A stretch of DNA of 64,000 nt from Dendrobium chrysotoxum (Eukaryota > Streptophyta > Magnoliopsida > Asparagales > Orchidaceae), in assembly GCA_019925795.1 (NCBI GenBank), contig CM034305.1, positions 90,432,433-90,496,432 of the forward strand, written 5' to 3'. The first letter of the stretch is position 1. Every line of letters starts with the position of its first letter. The notes under the pieces are model-generated. The model was not told the DNA's origin. It saw only the letters and a list, made by a program, of their open reading frames with translations, and did not search any database. Position numbers and translations under genes: made by a program. This document shows, one piece after another, positions 12,201-22,583 of the stretch.

Positions 12201-14473
12201 ACGTTCTTTGACCTTGGGCATGTTCAGTTGTGAAAGTTTGAGAAATGAAAAGGTTAATAGTAATTGTAATGAGTTATTTGGGATTGGATTAATATGTTAT
12301 TATGGGTCATGGTAGTCAATGAGTAGTTATTTTTTATTTTGCAGTTAATAGGCAGTGAATGTGTCCTTATGAATTCTTATAAGTCTAAAAATGCTCTTCA
12401 TTAAGGGGTATTAGGGATCAATCAAGTGAATGAAATGAAATAAACCCTCTTTCCTTGTTATTCTCCTCTTATATGTTCTCAATCTCCCATTTTCTTAAAT
12501 TTTGGCACCTAGAATTGCAATTTATCATTGGGCTTATATCATGCATTCTGATGTTAATCAATTTGATAGGCAATTCTGACTGAATAGGACATGCATCCAA
12601 CGCGGAGGGGTTTTACATCAGCTACCTCTTATTGATGGCACGTTGCAGACAAATATTGACTAGTTTATTAAAGGGGTCATCTAGGTTGCTACAGCACTAA
12701 TGTTGCTTACAGGCCTCCTTTCCAGATAAGCTTCCATTGATGCTTATAAATAGCTATAATTAGGAAGCATTGGACTGCGGAAAATGACATTACTTGATTG
12801 GTTTGTTCCTTATTGCTAGACTCATTATGCTAGGAATTTGAGCTCACTCATAGCCTAGACCCAGGATTCTGAGCGCCACAGAGGGAGAGAACAGATAGTG
12901 AGAGAGAAATTCAATTAGAATTCTTTTCATTCGGCACCCTGAAATCTGCCTCTGGACTCGGCCCGCCCTCATCCGGCATAATATAATCATTCCATGTAGC
13001 CTTAAAATAATCCACCACCCTCTTTCTATTTCTTCTTTTATTGCAATTCACTTTGCTTTACCGTCATTCATCTTTAGCGGCTTTTTCTCATTTCAATCTG
13101 TATATGAAGCAATACCTGATCGAGCTCCAACAGTTTTGGCTTGGTTGCCCTCCCCAAATCTCAGTGAACTGAGATCACTCCGCAATGCTAGCCTCGACCA
13201 CGCGTTTGGAAAATTTACTTTCTGCTGTTTTGCTATCTTCTTATGATGATTCCTACCTTTTTGTTTAGCACAGAACTTTTCATTCTAACTAATAAGTTCT
13301 TGGTGTTCTTAGGCTAACGCGGCATCAGGGATGGCTGTGCATGATGATTGTAAGCTGAAATTCCTGGAACTTAAGGCAAAGAGAACTCACCGCTTTATAA
13401 TTTATAAGATTGAGGAGAAACTGAAGCAAGTCATGGTTGAGAAGCTGGGTGAGCCTACCTTAACCTATGAGGATTTTATCGGTAATCTTCCCACTAATGA
13501 ATGCAGATATGCAATCTATGACTTCGATTTCGTGACTGAAGATAACTGCCAGAAAAGCAAGATCTTCTTTATTGCATGGTAATTTTCTTCCTTTTTTTTA
13601 AAGTTCAGTTTGCATTTATAAGATTTTATCCTGTTAGCAAACATCTTTGAGGATACTTTTCAATAACAATTTCATTAATGTCTAGAGTCTTTTTATAATT
13701 ACATCGAAGGCTTTCTTTATCATTTTTTCTTCTGTAGTGTTCCGTTGTGATACATAGTGTATTTTTCGCAGTTTGTCGAGTAAAACAATTAGCTCTCATG
13801 GTAAAACTGCTGTCCAAATTATTAGAAGAGGCGTGATTATTCTATAAAAAAATAGTTGCGACTTTTATGTGAGTTGATTGAAGCTTCTTTTGATTATTCT
13901 GTACCAGTTTCGAACGGAATTTTTTAATGGAGAAATTAATATCAGAAAGCTTTTAAAAACAGTACAAAAATACAGTTATCTAAAAAACGTTTCTGCACAA
14001 GTGACATATACAAACAACAGCCAAAAAAAATTTCTACCGTTTTAAAACTGAAAAGATAAAATTAAGCCGTCTCAAACGAGCCCTGAATGTCCAAAATCAA
14101 TATATTATGGATTTCATATAATTATAACATTATATCACAGTCATAATTAGTCTATAATTAAATAAAATAATCAAGATACGATAAAATACTCAATTGCTTT
14201 GTTTTTTGGGAAGTGTCATAAGTATCGTTTTAATTACCTGAATAGCATTGTCATCTATACAACTTTGTCACCTTCACAAAGCTTAAATTGTTGACGACTG
14301 CTGTCCTCTTTCTCTGTGGAAGGTCTCCTGACACATCAAGAGTGAGGAGCAAGATGATTTATGCGAGTTCAAAGGACAGATTTAAGAGAGAGTTGGATGG
14401 CATCCAGGTTGAATTGCAAGCCACAGATCCCACTGAAATGGGCATTGACGTTATCAAGGGCCGCGTTTATTAA
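6224..14473 (+). CDS. ADF: Actin-depolymerizing factor (ADF/cofilin), three coding exons
   Basis: The coding sequence joins 6224-6226, 13313-13578 and 14323-14473 (420 bp, 139 aa plus stop), the usual length for plant ADFs. Exon 1 contributes only the initiator ATG before GTATGC; this intron position is conserved in plant ADF genes. The protein begins MANAASGMAVHDDCKLKF, contains YAIYDFDF and SKIFFIAW, and has the actin-binding helix region SKMIYASSKDRFKREL. Ser6, the regulatory phosphosite known in plant ADFs, is present. ADFs bind G- and F-actin and sever or depolymerize filaments in the cytoplasm. Junctions are GT-AG and phase-consistent: the codon for Trp of IAW is split TG/G. Intron 1 (6227-13312, 7086 bp) holds antisense Copia element 1; intron 2 (13579-14322) is 744 bp. 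No break is seen, so the gene looks functional. Confidence 0.95.
6250..6488 (-). repeat. 3' LTR of Copia element 1
   Basis: This 239-bp repeat matches 9494-9732 with four transitions. It borders the CTCCC duplication on its left and the polypurine tract on its right. The pol stop codon (TAA) lies at the LTR edge. Confidence 0.93.
6486..7976 (-). pseudogene. Copia element 1 reverse transcriptase and RNase H
   Basis: An open frame of 496 codons carries the Copia RT core (CKWTYKTKLHSNGSIARYKA near residue 28, AFLHG near 97, YGLKQASRQW near 132, catalytic YVDD at 178-181) and RNase H (SDADWASD, SASGYCSFLG, STEAEYRAL, DNTSTIA, ILTKPL). In retroelements these copy the RNA into DNA and remove the template RNA. 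In the same frame just upstream, about 8007-8012, an in-frame TAG interrupts the conserved EPTSY/EAS linker, and a frame change near 8030 separates it from the preceding integrase tail. The domain itself is open, but the polyprotein is broken. Confidence 0.9.
8032..8568 (-). pseudogene. Copia element 1 integrase C-terminal remnant and linker
   Basis: The frame contains the Copia integrase end motif (CIFLGYSTSHKGYKC, then ISRHVTFHE) and a long Pro/Thr/Ser-rich linker. The catalytic DD35E core and the HHCC finger normally found upstream are absent. The gag zinc knuckle abuts this remnant at about 8510-8520, which marks the internal deletion joint. The first residues of the frame overlap the gag tail and are not integrase. 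Confidence 0.85.
8502..9422 (-). pseudogene. Copia element 1 gag
   Basis: This 306-codon frame starts MAQSSSS and shows the UBN2-type Copia gag core (ERRLQSSNRSRVIQLKNEL, LNGLPPTYQPFKSSI) and a C-terminal zinc knuckle CX2CX4HX4C (CQICNKKGHSATNC). Gag coats the RNA in the cytoplasmic particle. The frame is open to the deletion joint; it is called a remnant because it is no longer linked to a protease. Clear similarity to the gag pieces of element 3 shows that they belong to related lineages. Confidence 0.88.
9494..9732 (-). repeat. 5' LTR of Copia element 1
   Basis: Partner of 6250-6488. It is flanked on the right by the CTCCC duplication and on the left by the tRNA-Met primer site. The LTR contains a 'tatttatagc' stretch, but I do not assign a promoter from it. 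Confidence 0.93.
10732..10967. repeat. Diverged direct repeat in ADF intron 1, copy 1
   Basis: Shares in order 'gagaaatga', 'aattgtaatgagt', 'gggtcat', 'ctttccttgttatt', 'ttctcctc' and 'ttggcacct' with 12232-12523. The spacing of about 1.5 kb would suit LTRs of a decayed non-autonomous element. No primer site or target duplication was recognised. Confidence 0.55.
12232..12523. repeat. Diverged direct repeat in ADF intron 1, copy 2
   Basis: Second copy of the 10732-10967 repeat, somewhat longer through small insertions. See that entry for the shared words. Confidence 0.55.
13313..13578 (+). CDS. ADF: ADF exon 2
   Basis: It follows the acceptor TTCTTAG and ends TG before the donor GTAATT, leaving the Trp codon split. 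It encodes most of the ADF fold, from ANAASG to SKIFFIAW. Confidence 0.93.
14323..14473 (+). CDS. ADF: ADF exon 3
   Basis: It begins after the acceptor 'gtggaag' and completes the Trp codon, then reads SPDTSRVRSKMIYASSKD and ends MGIDVIKGRVY with TAA. This C-terminal helix region binds actin in characterised ADFs. Confidence 0.93.
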
Positions 14474-14983
14474 GAGTATGTAAATCAGCATTTGCTAATG
14501 GAGACTTCTCTTTGCTGAATGTTCTTTCTTCTATATGATTTGTTGATGAACAAAATTTGTAAAATTTATTTTAAAATGAATGTAGTATTAATTATTTATA
14601 TATTATACTCAGTGTTAATAGTTTGATGGTATTTCTCCCAAACATTTGATTTTGCTTATATAATTATTAATATATTGTTGAACCTAGGAAGGCTAATCGT
14701 ATGCAAATGCAATGTTTGAAGGCTAAGGTTTTGTTTGTGACATTTTTTTTATTGATTTCTAATATAGGTTTTTAGTATAAAAAGTTTTTAGTTAAAAATT
14801 TTTTTTACTAAAAAGGTTACTTTAAAAATAATAAAAAAATTGTCCCAAATGAAGCCTAAGTTGGTTTACTATAATACATTTTTGGACCGAAATTGTAGGT
14901 GCTATCAAAATGGACTGATATGAAATGAAAATTTTATAATATAATGATGCATATATATATATTTTGATGAGAATTATTTATCT

Positions 14984-14985
<2 letters not shown>

Positions 14986-15048
<63 letters not shown>
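14986..15048. repeat. (GA)n microsatellite, about 31 units
   Basis: An uninterrupted GA dinucleotide run of 63 bp, a likely hypervariable locus 0.5 kb downstream of the ADF stop codon. Confidence 0.98.
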
Positions 15049-15050
<2 letters not shown>

Positions 15051-16045
15051 GATTTATAGCAATAATTTCTGGAAAAGAAAAATTGAATCATAGCATCCAT
15101 GAGATCAGCAATGAGAAAAGGAGTTCCTAAGAGAACTTTAGAAGTCTCTTAAATCTCATAAATCAATTTATCCTTATAAATAAGGAGCACTTTTGTCAGG
15201 AATTTGAAGAGTTAAATGGTGAAGAAGATAAAGAGATTAATAGGACTAACGATGGGTTAAGGAGAAAATAATTTTGTAATAGAAGTCACGATGGATATGA
15301 GTTAGGGTGCAGTTAAGACCTCTAAGAGTGGCATGACAAATTCATTTAGAAATCAAGTGACAGGAGAGAAGAAGAGACGCAGAGATGCGCTGATGGTGGG
15401 GATTTAATTTTGATAATTTTACACTCATATTTAATATTAGGAGTGTTATAAATGGATGTTTAAAATTTAATCTTAGAAGATTAAAATGAATTGCTAATAT
15501 TTTATTTGAGAAGAATCACAATGTCTTTTTATAATAAGAGTATGGATGTTATTAGAAAAATGAATTGTAGCTTGTAAATATGACACTATTATTTTAACAA
15601 AAAAGATTATTAATAAAATGTGATCACTCGATAAAATATAGTTCAATCCGAGCCCAAATGACATCAAATTCAGTTCAATCCGAGCCCAAATGAGCTCAAA
15701 TCAAAGAACCAAAACACTCTTGAAAGCTTCAAAGCATTAATTGGATGACCAAATGATATTTGAATATGACGTGTATAGTCAAACCAAGCGGATCGACGAG
15801 ACTAATCCAACAAGCCCAATATCACTTAATTTTGATATCATTAAGACACTTAAATGTTGAATAAATGCTCTATGATTGAAGGAATCAATATCGGTCGTCC
15901 ATTAGAACACTCTCAACTTGCCCTTGATCTTATCTAGATTTACTTCTTATGCCACTCCCAAAAAACTAAACATAGGCCCTCATTCTTCACATTAAAGGGG
16001 GAGGGAAAGTAAAGGAGAAAACTTGGGGATCTCTCTTATCGCTGA

Positions 16046-16388
16046 CCACTGCTGGATCGTTTCCCGACCACCGATAGTCGCATGACTTCAGCCTGTTCGT
16101 CAACCACTGCCAGATCTCTTCTTAACCATCGACCGTTGCAGGACTTTAGCTCATTCGTCGTCCACCGATGGATCTCTTTATGACAACCGATCATCATCAG
16201 ACTTCAGTCAATTCGTCAACCATCACCAGATCTCTTCCCGACCACCGACCGTCGTCGGACTTCCGCACGTTTGTCGACCACCATCGAATCTCTTCCCGAC
16301 CATTGACTATTATCAGACTTCCTCCCATTCGTGGGTTGCTGCTTGATATTTTCGCGATCATCGCCATACTTCTACCTATTTGTTGGAT
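16046..16388. repeat. 58-bp tandem array, five full units and one decayed unit
   Basis: Units begin at 16046, 16104, 16162, 16220, 16278 and 16336. Each has the layout 'ccac...', 'atctcttcccgaccacc', 'cagactt' and 'attcgtc'. Hand counting gives exactly 58 bp for each of the first five. 58 is not a multiple of three, so no continuous repeated protein is encoded. The array is GC-richer than its surroundings. Confidence 0.9.
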
Positions 16389-17635
16389 ATTAATGGATCT
16401 CTGATTGTCCTCGGACCTCTGTTGAACATTCTCCTAACTATTGACACCTGATTTCTAATATATGTTATATCCATCCAAAGTTTAGCAAGATCTGCAATAT
16501 ATTGTATTCACATTGTCCCCGAGTTGAAGGACGGGTCGGCTTTTGTAACCTATTCATATAATAGTGAAATCTTTTCAACTAAGCAATGCTCCGTGGTTTT
16601 TCCACTTCCAGGGTTTTCACATAAACAGTTTATGTGCTGAAGTTTCTTATATCGCTAAGACGTTAAATATTTCCACTCTATGGCCGTAAATTTCTCAGCC
16701 CTCAACAAACTCCTAAGTATTTATAATGCAGGTAAAAAATGGTGTATTTTCATACATTTGTTCATAGGCTACTAAATTGATAAAATGAGAAGATTCATTC
16801 TATAACTAATCTCAATAGAGTGGGCTTCACTAAGGAGAAAGGCTTGAGTCACTATTTTGACCACTCCAATAAGAGGAAATCAAATCCTTAATTAATCGCG
16901 GCTTTACCAACTGCAAAAGCAGAATACATTACTATTATGGCTTTGATTTGGGACATCTTTCTTATTACTTTCTAAATCAGCTTCTTAATATAAAAATTTT
17001 TTGAATTAGAAAATTTTTGTACTAAAAAGTTAGAAAGCATTAAGAAAGTTGTTACAAACGAAGCTTAAGTCTATATAGGAAAGTACATGGAAGAAAGGGT
17101 TAGCCGAGGAGCTTAAGAATAAAGAAATTAAAAAAAATAACACAATGCAAATATCGTAATGTAATTCTAAGAAAGTATCAAATAGACATAAAGTTATTTT
17201 TCGAATAAAATTATTTCTATTCGAATTTAAAATATAATTTAAATAATTCATATATTTTTTAAAATATTTAGATCATTTAAGAGAAATTTACACACATCAC
17301 ATACGTAAAATTTGAACCTAAGACTTCTTAATTAATAGTGAAAGCCCACAACCAACACATCAAATTGAGTTGCATAGTAATTCACATTTCAAGTTATATA
17401 AGAATAAATTATGTTAGAATATTCCTATTAAAAATAATTAGAATATTTTAAAAATTGTAAATTTCTATTAAGATAAGTATAATATTTTAATAATTTATAT
17501 TATAAATTCAAAATTTTGAAAACCATCCAAAATTTAATTATATATATAGACAATTTTTTTTGTAATAATTATATTTGCTAGTCAGATTTATTCGCCGAAT
17601 CCCCAGCCGCACATGTTCCGAAGATCCGACGCCAA

Positions 17636-17652
17636 CACGTGCCACTCACGTG
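17636..17652. promoter_or_regulatory. Twin G-box (CACGTG) motifs upstream of H2B
   Basis: CACGTG occurs at 17636-17641 and 17647-17652, 11 bp apart, about 230 bp before the H2B start. G-boxes are bound by plant bZIP and bHLH factors. A CCAAT-like stretch with 'gccaatcgcgatcg' follows at about 17683. Binding is inferred from the motif only. Confidence 0.5.
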
Positions 17653-17882
17653 TTCCGCCTGACGGTAATAACCCTAATCCCGCCAATCGCGATCGTTGAA
17701 ATCATCTGACTAATTAACGGCTCGATTCTCCGCCACCTCATCCATCCGTGGCTACCTGTTGGGGTCCAACCACAATCCTTTCGGTCCTCCTTACATAAAG
17801 AACCGAAGGACCCTTCGCCTTTCATCTTTCACCCTCTTTTGAGTTTTGACAAACCTAACGATTCCTTTACCCTCGATCTCTC

Positions 17883-18347
17883 ATGGCGCCCAAGGCCGAG
17901 AAGAAGCCCGCGGAGAAGAAGCCGGCTGCCGAGAAGCCGGTGGAGGAGAAGGAGAAGAAGTCGGAAGCCGAGAAGGCGCCGGCTGGAAAGAAGCCGAAGG
18001 CTGAGAAGCGCCTGCCTTCTAAGGAGGCTGCCGCCGGCGACAAGAAGAAGAAGAAGAAGAACAAGAAGGGAAGTGAGACCTACAAGATCTACATCTTTAA
18101 AGTCTTGAAGCAGGTTCATCCTGATATCGGAATCTCGAGCAAGGCGATGAGCATCATGAATTCGTTCATTAATGATATTTTCGAGAAGCTCGCCCAGGAG
18201 TCGTCTCGGCTTGCGCGTTATAACAAGAAGCCGACGATCACGTCCAGGGAGATCCAGACTTCGGTTCGCCTTGTGCTTCCTGGTGAGCTTGCTAAGCATG
18301 CTGTTTCGGAGGGCACAAAGGCGGTTACCAAGTTTACCAGCTCTTAA
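17883..18347 (+). CDS. H2B: Histone H2B, intronless
   Basis: 154 aa. The N-terminal tail (about residues 1-60) is lysine/alanine/proline-rich with AEKKPA-type repeats typical of plant H2B. The histone fold runs from YKIYIFKVLKQVHPDIGISS through KAMSIMNSFINDIFEKLA to TSREIQTSVRLVLPGELAKHA, ending AVSEGTKAVTKFTSS. The lysine in VTKFTSS (K150) matches the residue monoubiquitinated in other eukaryotes. With H2A it forms dimers of the nucleosome core. The start at 17883 is the first ATG after a CT-rich leader and gives the expected MAPKAEKKP. Coding sequence is GC-rich against AT-rich flanks. The antisense frame over it is a composition artefact. Confidence 0.97.
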   Translation: MAPKAEKKPAEKKPAAEKPVEEKEKKSEAEKAPAGKKPKAEKRLPSKEAAAGDKKKKKKNKKGSETYKIYIFKVLKQVHPDIGISSKAMSIMNSFINDIFEKLAQESSRLARYNKKPTITSREIQTSVRLVLPGELAKHAVSEGTKAVTKFTSS

Positions 18348-19190
18348 GAGATCGGCTCTTTTGCGATTGTTGGTGCTTGATTCTGAAAAGCTAGTTTATA
18401 TATCTTGTTCTAGGGTTCGTTTTCTTTTGTTTCTTTGGATTGCATGAATCATGATTTATTCTGGTTTTTAATGTAAGATATTCTTATCTGCGGTCTTAAA
18501 TATGAATTAACTGTTTCTCAATATTTTTCTTATCGCTACTTGGCCTTTTTGTTCAATTTTATCTTAGTTGGGTGCTCCATTAAATTTAATTTAAGTATTG
18601 TGAACAGTTGCGTTACAGACAATTTTGCTTCTTATGCTTTAAAACAAAAAAAAAATATTAATCTTCCAAATTAGTTTATGGTTTCCTCATTGCTCCCTTT
18701 ATTGAATATTTTGATATCCATGCCCACTGTAATTTACATTCTTACTAAAACTTCGAGATCACCCCAATGTCTTGTAATTTGTAGTTTTTGTTGAGTGTTT
18801 ACAAAATCCTTTGGTTTTGCCTCTGCCTTTAGTGAATGCTGTATTGTCATGGATAGCCACTTGTAGATTATGTAATGAAAATGCCAAATCAATACAAATT
18901 GACGCTAAACATATTATTCTTTTAGAATTGAAAGGTATGGTTTGCACAGCCTTTGTCGGTTCTTAATTCTCAATTAAAATGCCGCTGAGTAATCATATTC
19001 TGTAACTATATTATGGCGGATGTTTTTTTTTTCTCCTTATGAATTGTATAGGGCCAGTTCTTGCTTTGTTACTCATTCAGTTGAAGTTTTGTTTGATGGG
19101 TTAATTGAAGTTGCTTCAAGAAATTTGTATGCTTGGGTTAATGCTTTAGATGATTGCTCCACCATGAATGCTTTAGATATTTTTGGAGAG
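18348..19190. other. H2B 3' region and intergenic DNA
   Basis: T-rich 3' flank with 'aatgtaag' and 'ttaaatatgaatta' type signals. No further gene was recognised. Confidence 0.4.
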
Positions 19191-19193
19191 AAT

Positions 19194-21010
19194 TAGGAGA
19201 GCCTATTTCAGATTAACTATAGGGTGATTTCAGATTTTGCTTAAATTTGTTGGAATTAGTTGTTTAGATTGAATAGGCTTTATTTGATTGCTAGGGATTT
19301 GAGAGAGCTAGATCTTTCTCTTCAATTAAAGATCTAATTGTATCTTGTTTTGATATTTCTAGTATTATTCATTTCTTATCAAATTGGTCAATGAGTCATG
19401 TCTGGGGCTGAATATAGGTCTTTCTTGCAAATTTTTGCTATTTTTGTTTGCTTTGTCTTGTTGATTTTTGTTGCTGGAAGATTAGATTTGTTATTTTTTG
19501 TTGTTCCTTTTGTTGTTTGGAGTTTAGATTCGGGTATTTATGTGGGAAGAAATGTAGAAGTGTTGGAAGGGGTGATTAGATAAATGAAATTTGATTTTAT
19601 AGAAAAGATTTCAAATTTTAAAAAGCAATTTTTAGCCATTTATAAGATGATTGATGAGAAGTTTGCCATCATAGAGGATATGATGATAAAGTTGCTTGAA
19701 TTTCGAACCAAAATAGTTGCTGGCAGCCAAGGGAGTGGATGAAATCTTAATTTGATAAGGAGATAAGAAGACCAGGAGGTGAAAATATTGGGGGAAGAAG
19801 ATGAAATGTTACCTTTTGAGTCATTTCCAAGAAGGGGAAATGGTAAATGTGTGAGGTTTTTGGTTGAGTTGTAGTGTTTGGAAGGAAAAAAAGATGGGGA
19901 GAAGATAAAAGCATTAAACATAGTTCAATCACCTCTACAGTAGTATTGAGGGGGTGTTCCAATCAGTTCAATGGTTGTCTTCTTTGCGGAAACAGGAGCA
20001 TGTTATTATTATATTAGTGTTTGTTTGTACCATTCTCTCTCGCTTTCGAAGGATGAGATTTAGAGACTAATTAAGGAGGGAGGAATCATTCGATCTAGTG
20101 ATAGTCTAATTTTTAGTCCATTGGTATTAGTCTAGTGATTTCGTAACTAATTTTTTTTTTTTGTTTCATCTTGAGGATAGTATGACTCTTTCAGAGAGGA
20201 GTATTGATGAATCAGCGGTTGAGCTGGTGGGTGCCATTAGGGTGGGCGGTAGGCAAGAAGGGAAAGGATATTGTTTAGAAAAATTTTAATTATAATTGGG
20301 AGATATAATTCGGGGAAAAAATCTAATTTGATTTTCAGGTAGGGTTATTTAGGGAAAGTCCAAGGGAGTTAATATTTGTTATGTAAGGAGGAATCAAGAG
20401 GGAAAATTTAGGAAAATTTTTAATTACAATTGCTAGAGAATTTATTTGGGGAAAATTTTAATTTGATTTTTAAATTAGAGAGGAAATTATTTAGGGAAAG
20501 TTCAAGGGAGTTAATATTCATTATGCAAGGAGGAATCAAAGGGGAATATTTAGTAAATTTTTTAATTATAATTGAGAGAGAATTAATTCGGGAAAAAATA
20601 TAATTTGATTTTCAAAATTGAGAGGAAATTTTTTAGGAAAAACTCAGGAGAGTTACTATTTATTATGTAAGGAGGAATTATTAAGAAAAAAATTTAATTA
20701 CAATAATGAGAATTAATTTGAGAAAGAGATTTAATGTGAATTCAAATCTTAGAGGGAATTATTTAGAAAAATAAGGTTGATTTGAAAGGGTATTAGGGCA
20801 GTCTAATTAAAGTTAATTATAGGATCATTTTAGATTATACTTGAATTTGTTGGAATTAATTTTGCTTAGTAGGTTGAGTGGGCTTTAGGTGATAACTAGG
20901 GATTTGAGAGAGTTATATATTTCTCTTTAATTGAAGATTCAACTATATATTGTCTTTTTTTCTTTTCATAGTTCTACCAATAATAGAGTTATTATGCATT
21001 CTTTCTAAAT
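19194..21010 (+). mobile_element. Gutted Gypsy-type LTR retrotransposon relic
   Basis: Related segments at 19194-19390 and 20795-21010 ('tttgttggaatta', 'gggatttgagagagtta', 'tttctcttcaattaaagat') look like LTR parts. Between them, about 19640-19740 reads like the N-terminus of a Gypsy gag (DEKFA.IEDMM.KLLEF), about 20050-20130 reads like the start of Gypsy RT (LIKEGGIIRSSDS), and about 20165-20185 has the HLED segment found near the end of such polyproteins. Nearly all catalytic sequence is lost and stops interrupt the rest. The 5' LTR is incomplete. Confidence 0.55.
20280..20790. repeat. Four tandem units of about 135-142 bp inside the Gypsy relic
   Basis: Each unit runs 'ggaggaatcaa', 'tttaattacaatt', 'gagaatt.atttgggg', 'atttgatttt', 'ttatttagggaaa', 'gggagttaatatt'. 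Units 1 and 2 count to 135 and 142 bp; the fourth is truncated. The array lies just before the right-hand LTR-like segment and may be part of the LTR. Confidence 0.7.
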
Positions 21011-22505
21011 TTTTTGTGTTGTTATCTGATTTTGCTGAAATTACATTCACTTCCTGTCAAAGCCTTAGAGAGTAGTTATAATAAGAAAAGAAATTGTGAC
21101 ATGTTTTGTTAAAAATGAATGTGGCACAAGTTGGGTCATGACTTATTTTTTGTTGGATTTGATTTGAGCAACCCCACAAGCATGTTTGTAGTGTAAGTGT
21201 TCTTAAAGATGATTGGGTTGCTATGGAGGTTGCATTGTAGCTTTTATTAAAGCTAGTTATGACATAGTTGATATTGCATTGTAGATATTTTCAAAATAGC
21301 TTTGAGCCTTTGACAATGAGAATGTGGTGGTCGTCTTATTAGAGATGGTTGTAATCTAAGTAAGATTGCAGCACTAAGTTTTGAAGTCAAAAGTCCTATT
21401 GGAGATGATAGTCATAAGTGGGGTCATAGAAGAAGTCTCATTGGAGGTGTTTATGGCCCAAATAAGATTGTCAAAGATGATTGTGGGACAAGCAAGGGTG
21501 CAAAATATATCCCATGGCAATGGCTAAAGCTAAAATATAACTAAAATAAAATAAAAAATAAAAAAAATGACCCCAAATAATAAAAATCAACTTCTTTGAT
21601 ATTCAATAAAAATATAGATAATTTTAACATATTAAATATATTTTATTTCATATTAAAATATAACTAAAATAAAATAAAAAATAAAAAAGGATCTCAAATA
21701 ATCCATTATTAAGAGAAGCGTTGGCTGGCCTACAGAGCTTTGCATTGGGTACTAATATCCATACCTACTCACGTATCCACCCATACCCAATGCATATGGG
21801 AGGATATGGATATGCTCATGGCCTTATGAGTTGATATGAGTGGGTACTCAACATCGGGGGATAAATTAATTTATATTGTTAATCACTATATATTATATAT
21901 TACCTCAATCCTCACTATGCAATACGCATCACTGAACCGAGTTGCAACTATGATAAATTCTGATATGCGACTTGAAAGTTTACAGTTAGAGCAAAAGTGA
22001 AACAAACCTCAAGGCCATTAGTACGTGGCAGACTGCATTCAAAAAGCGTAAAAAGTGGGTGGATACGACATCCAAAAGTCATCATAGGTGTGCGCAGGTG
22101 GGTGAAGCCCGCCTGCGCAAAGCATGGGTACCCATTGGGTACCCAATAAAGACCCCATGTAGGGCTTCGCTGGCCTAAGGCAATGGTGAAAGCTAAGCAG
22201 GCTACATGCATTTCAATTATTTTCCTTGATATATAGAGCAGAAATAAAACCTGAGAATGGCTAATCCAACCGACGAGTAAAAGAAATTTCAGTAAAACTC
22301 ATCAACCTTATAGAAATACAGAGAGTCATTTCTCTACAATCAAAGTGAGACAGCGTCTCTTCTTAAGATGATCAACTTGAATAAATTCTACATAAGCCAA
22401 TTGACAACAATTAAAGACACGAAGAAAACCAAGTGACTCTCTTCCATGCTCTTCTGAATACTCTTACAGGCTTGCAATTTAAACAGAGCTAATGCTTTCT
22501 GCTGC
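21011..22505. other. Intergenic region between the Gypsy relic and the UBC stop codon
   Basis: A 45-bp phrase ('aaaatataactaaaataaaa') occurs at about 21531 and again at about 21656. 21740-22170 contains several 'gggtaccca' and 'atacccaatgc' words in both orientations. Roughly 22200-22505 is expected to hold the UBC 3' UTR; no clear poly(A) signal could be chosen. Confidence 0.4.
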
Positions 22506-22583
22506 TTACAACATCTCCTGGGAACGCCTCACAATGAGCCGAACTTTCTTCTTGAAATCATCCCTACTATCTCTCCAATCTTT
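22506..22583 (-). CDS. UBC7: UBC exon 6 (C-terminus)
   Basis: After acceptor CTTTGCAG it encodes KDWRDSRDDFKKKV and ends SQEML with TAA at 22508-22506. This is the conserved C-terminus of the plant UBC7/13/14 group. Confidence 0.95.
   Translation of the reverse strand, partial: KDWRDSRDDFKKKVRLIVRRSQEML

Larger units (their letters stand above)
9738..13312. other. Remainder of ADF intron 1
   Basis: No coding exon is visible. The intron contains a diverged direct repeat (10732-10967 and 12232-12523) and otherwise unassigned DNA. It ends in the acceptor 'ggtgttcttag' before exon 2. Confidence 0.6.
14474..17580. other. Intergenic region between ADF and H2B
   Basis: It holds a (GA)n microsatellite, a short 'gttcaatccgagcccaaatg' duplication near 15640-15700 and the 58-bp array. 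16490-16640 ('gtggtttttccacttccagg', 'cttttgtaacct') resembles the end of a Copia-type LTR, suggesting that 15.6-16.7 kb is an LTR relic; this is tentative. No gene is seen. Confidence 0.5.

Noticed and set aside
17829..18299. Long - strand reading frame (156 codons) rich in Leu and Arg over H2B
   Set aside because: It is the antisense shadow of the GC-rich H2B coding sequence and has no recognisable domain.
21740..22170. Recurring 'gggtaccca' words, considered as a palindromic transposon
   Set aside because: The words occur in both orientations, but no clear terminal repeats or target duplication could be set.
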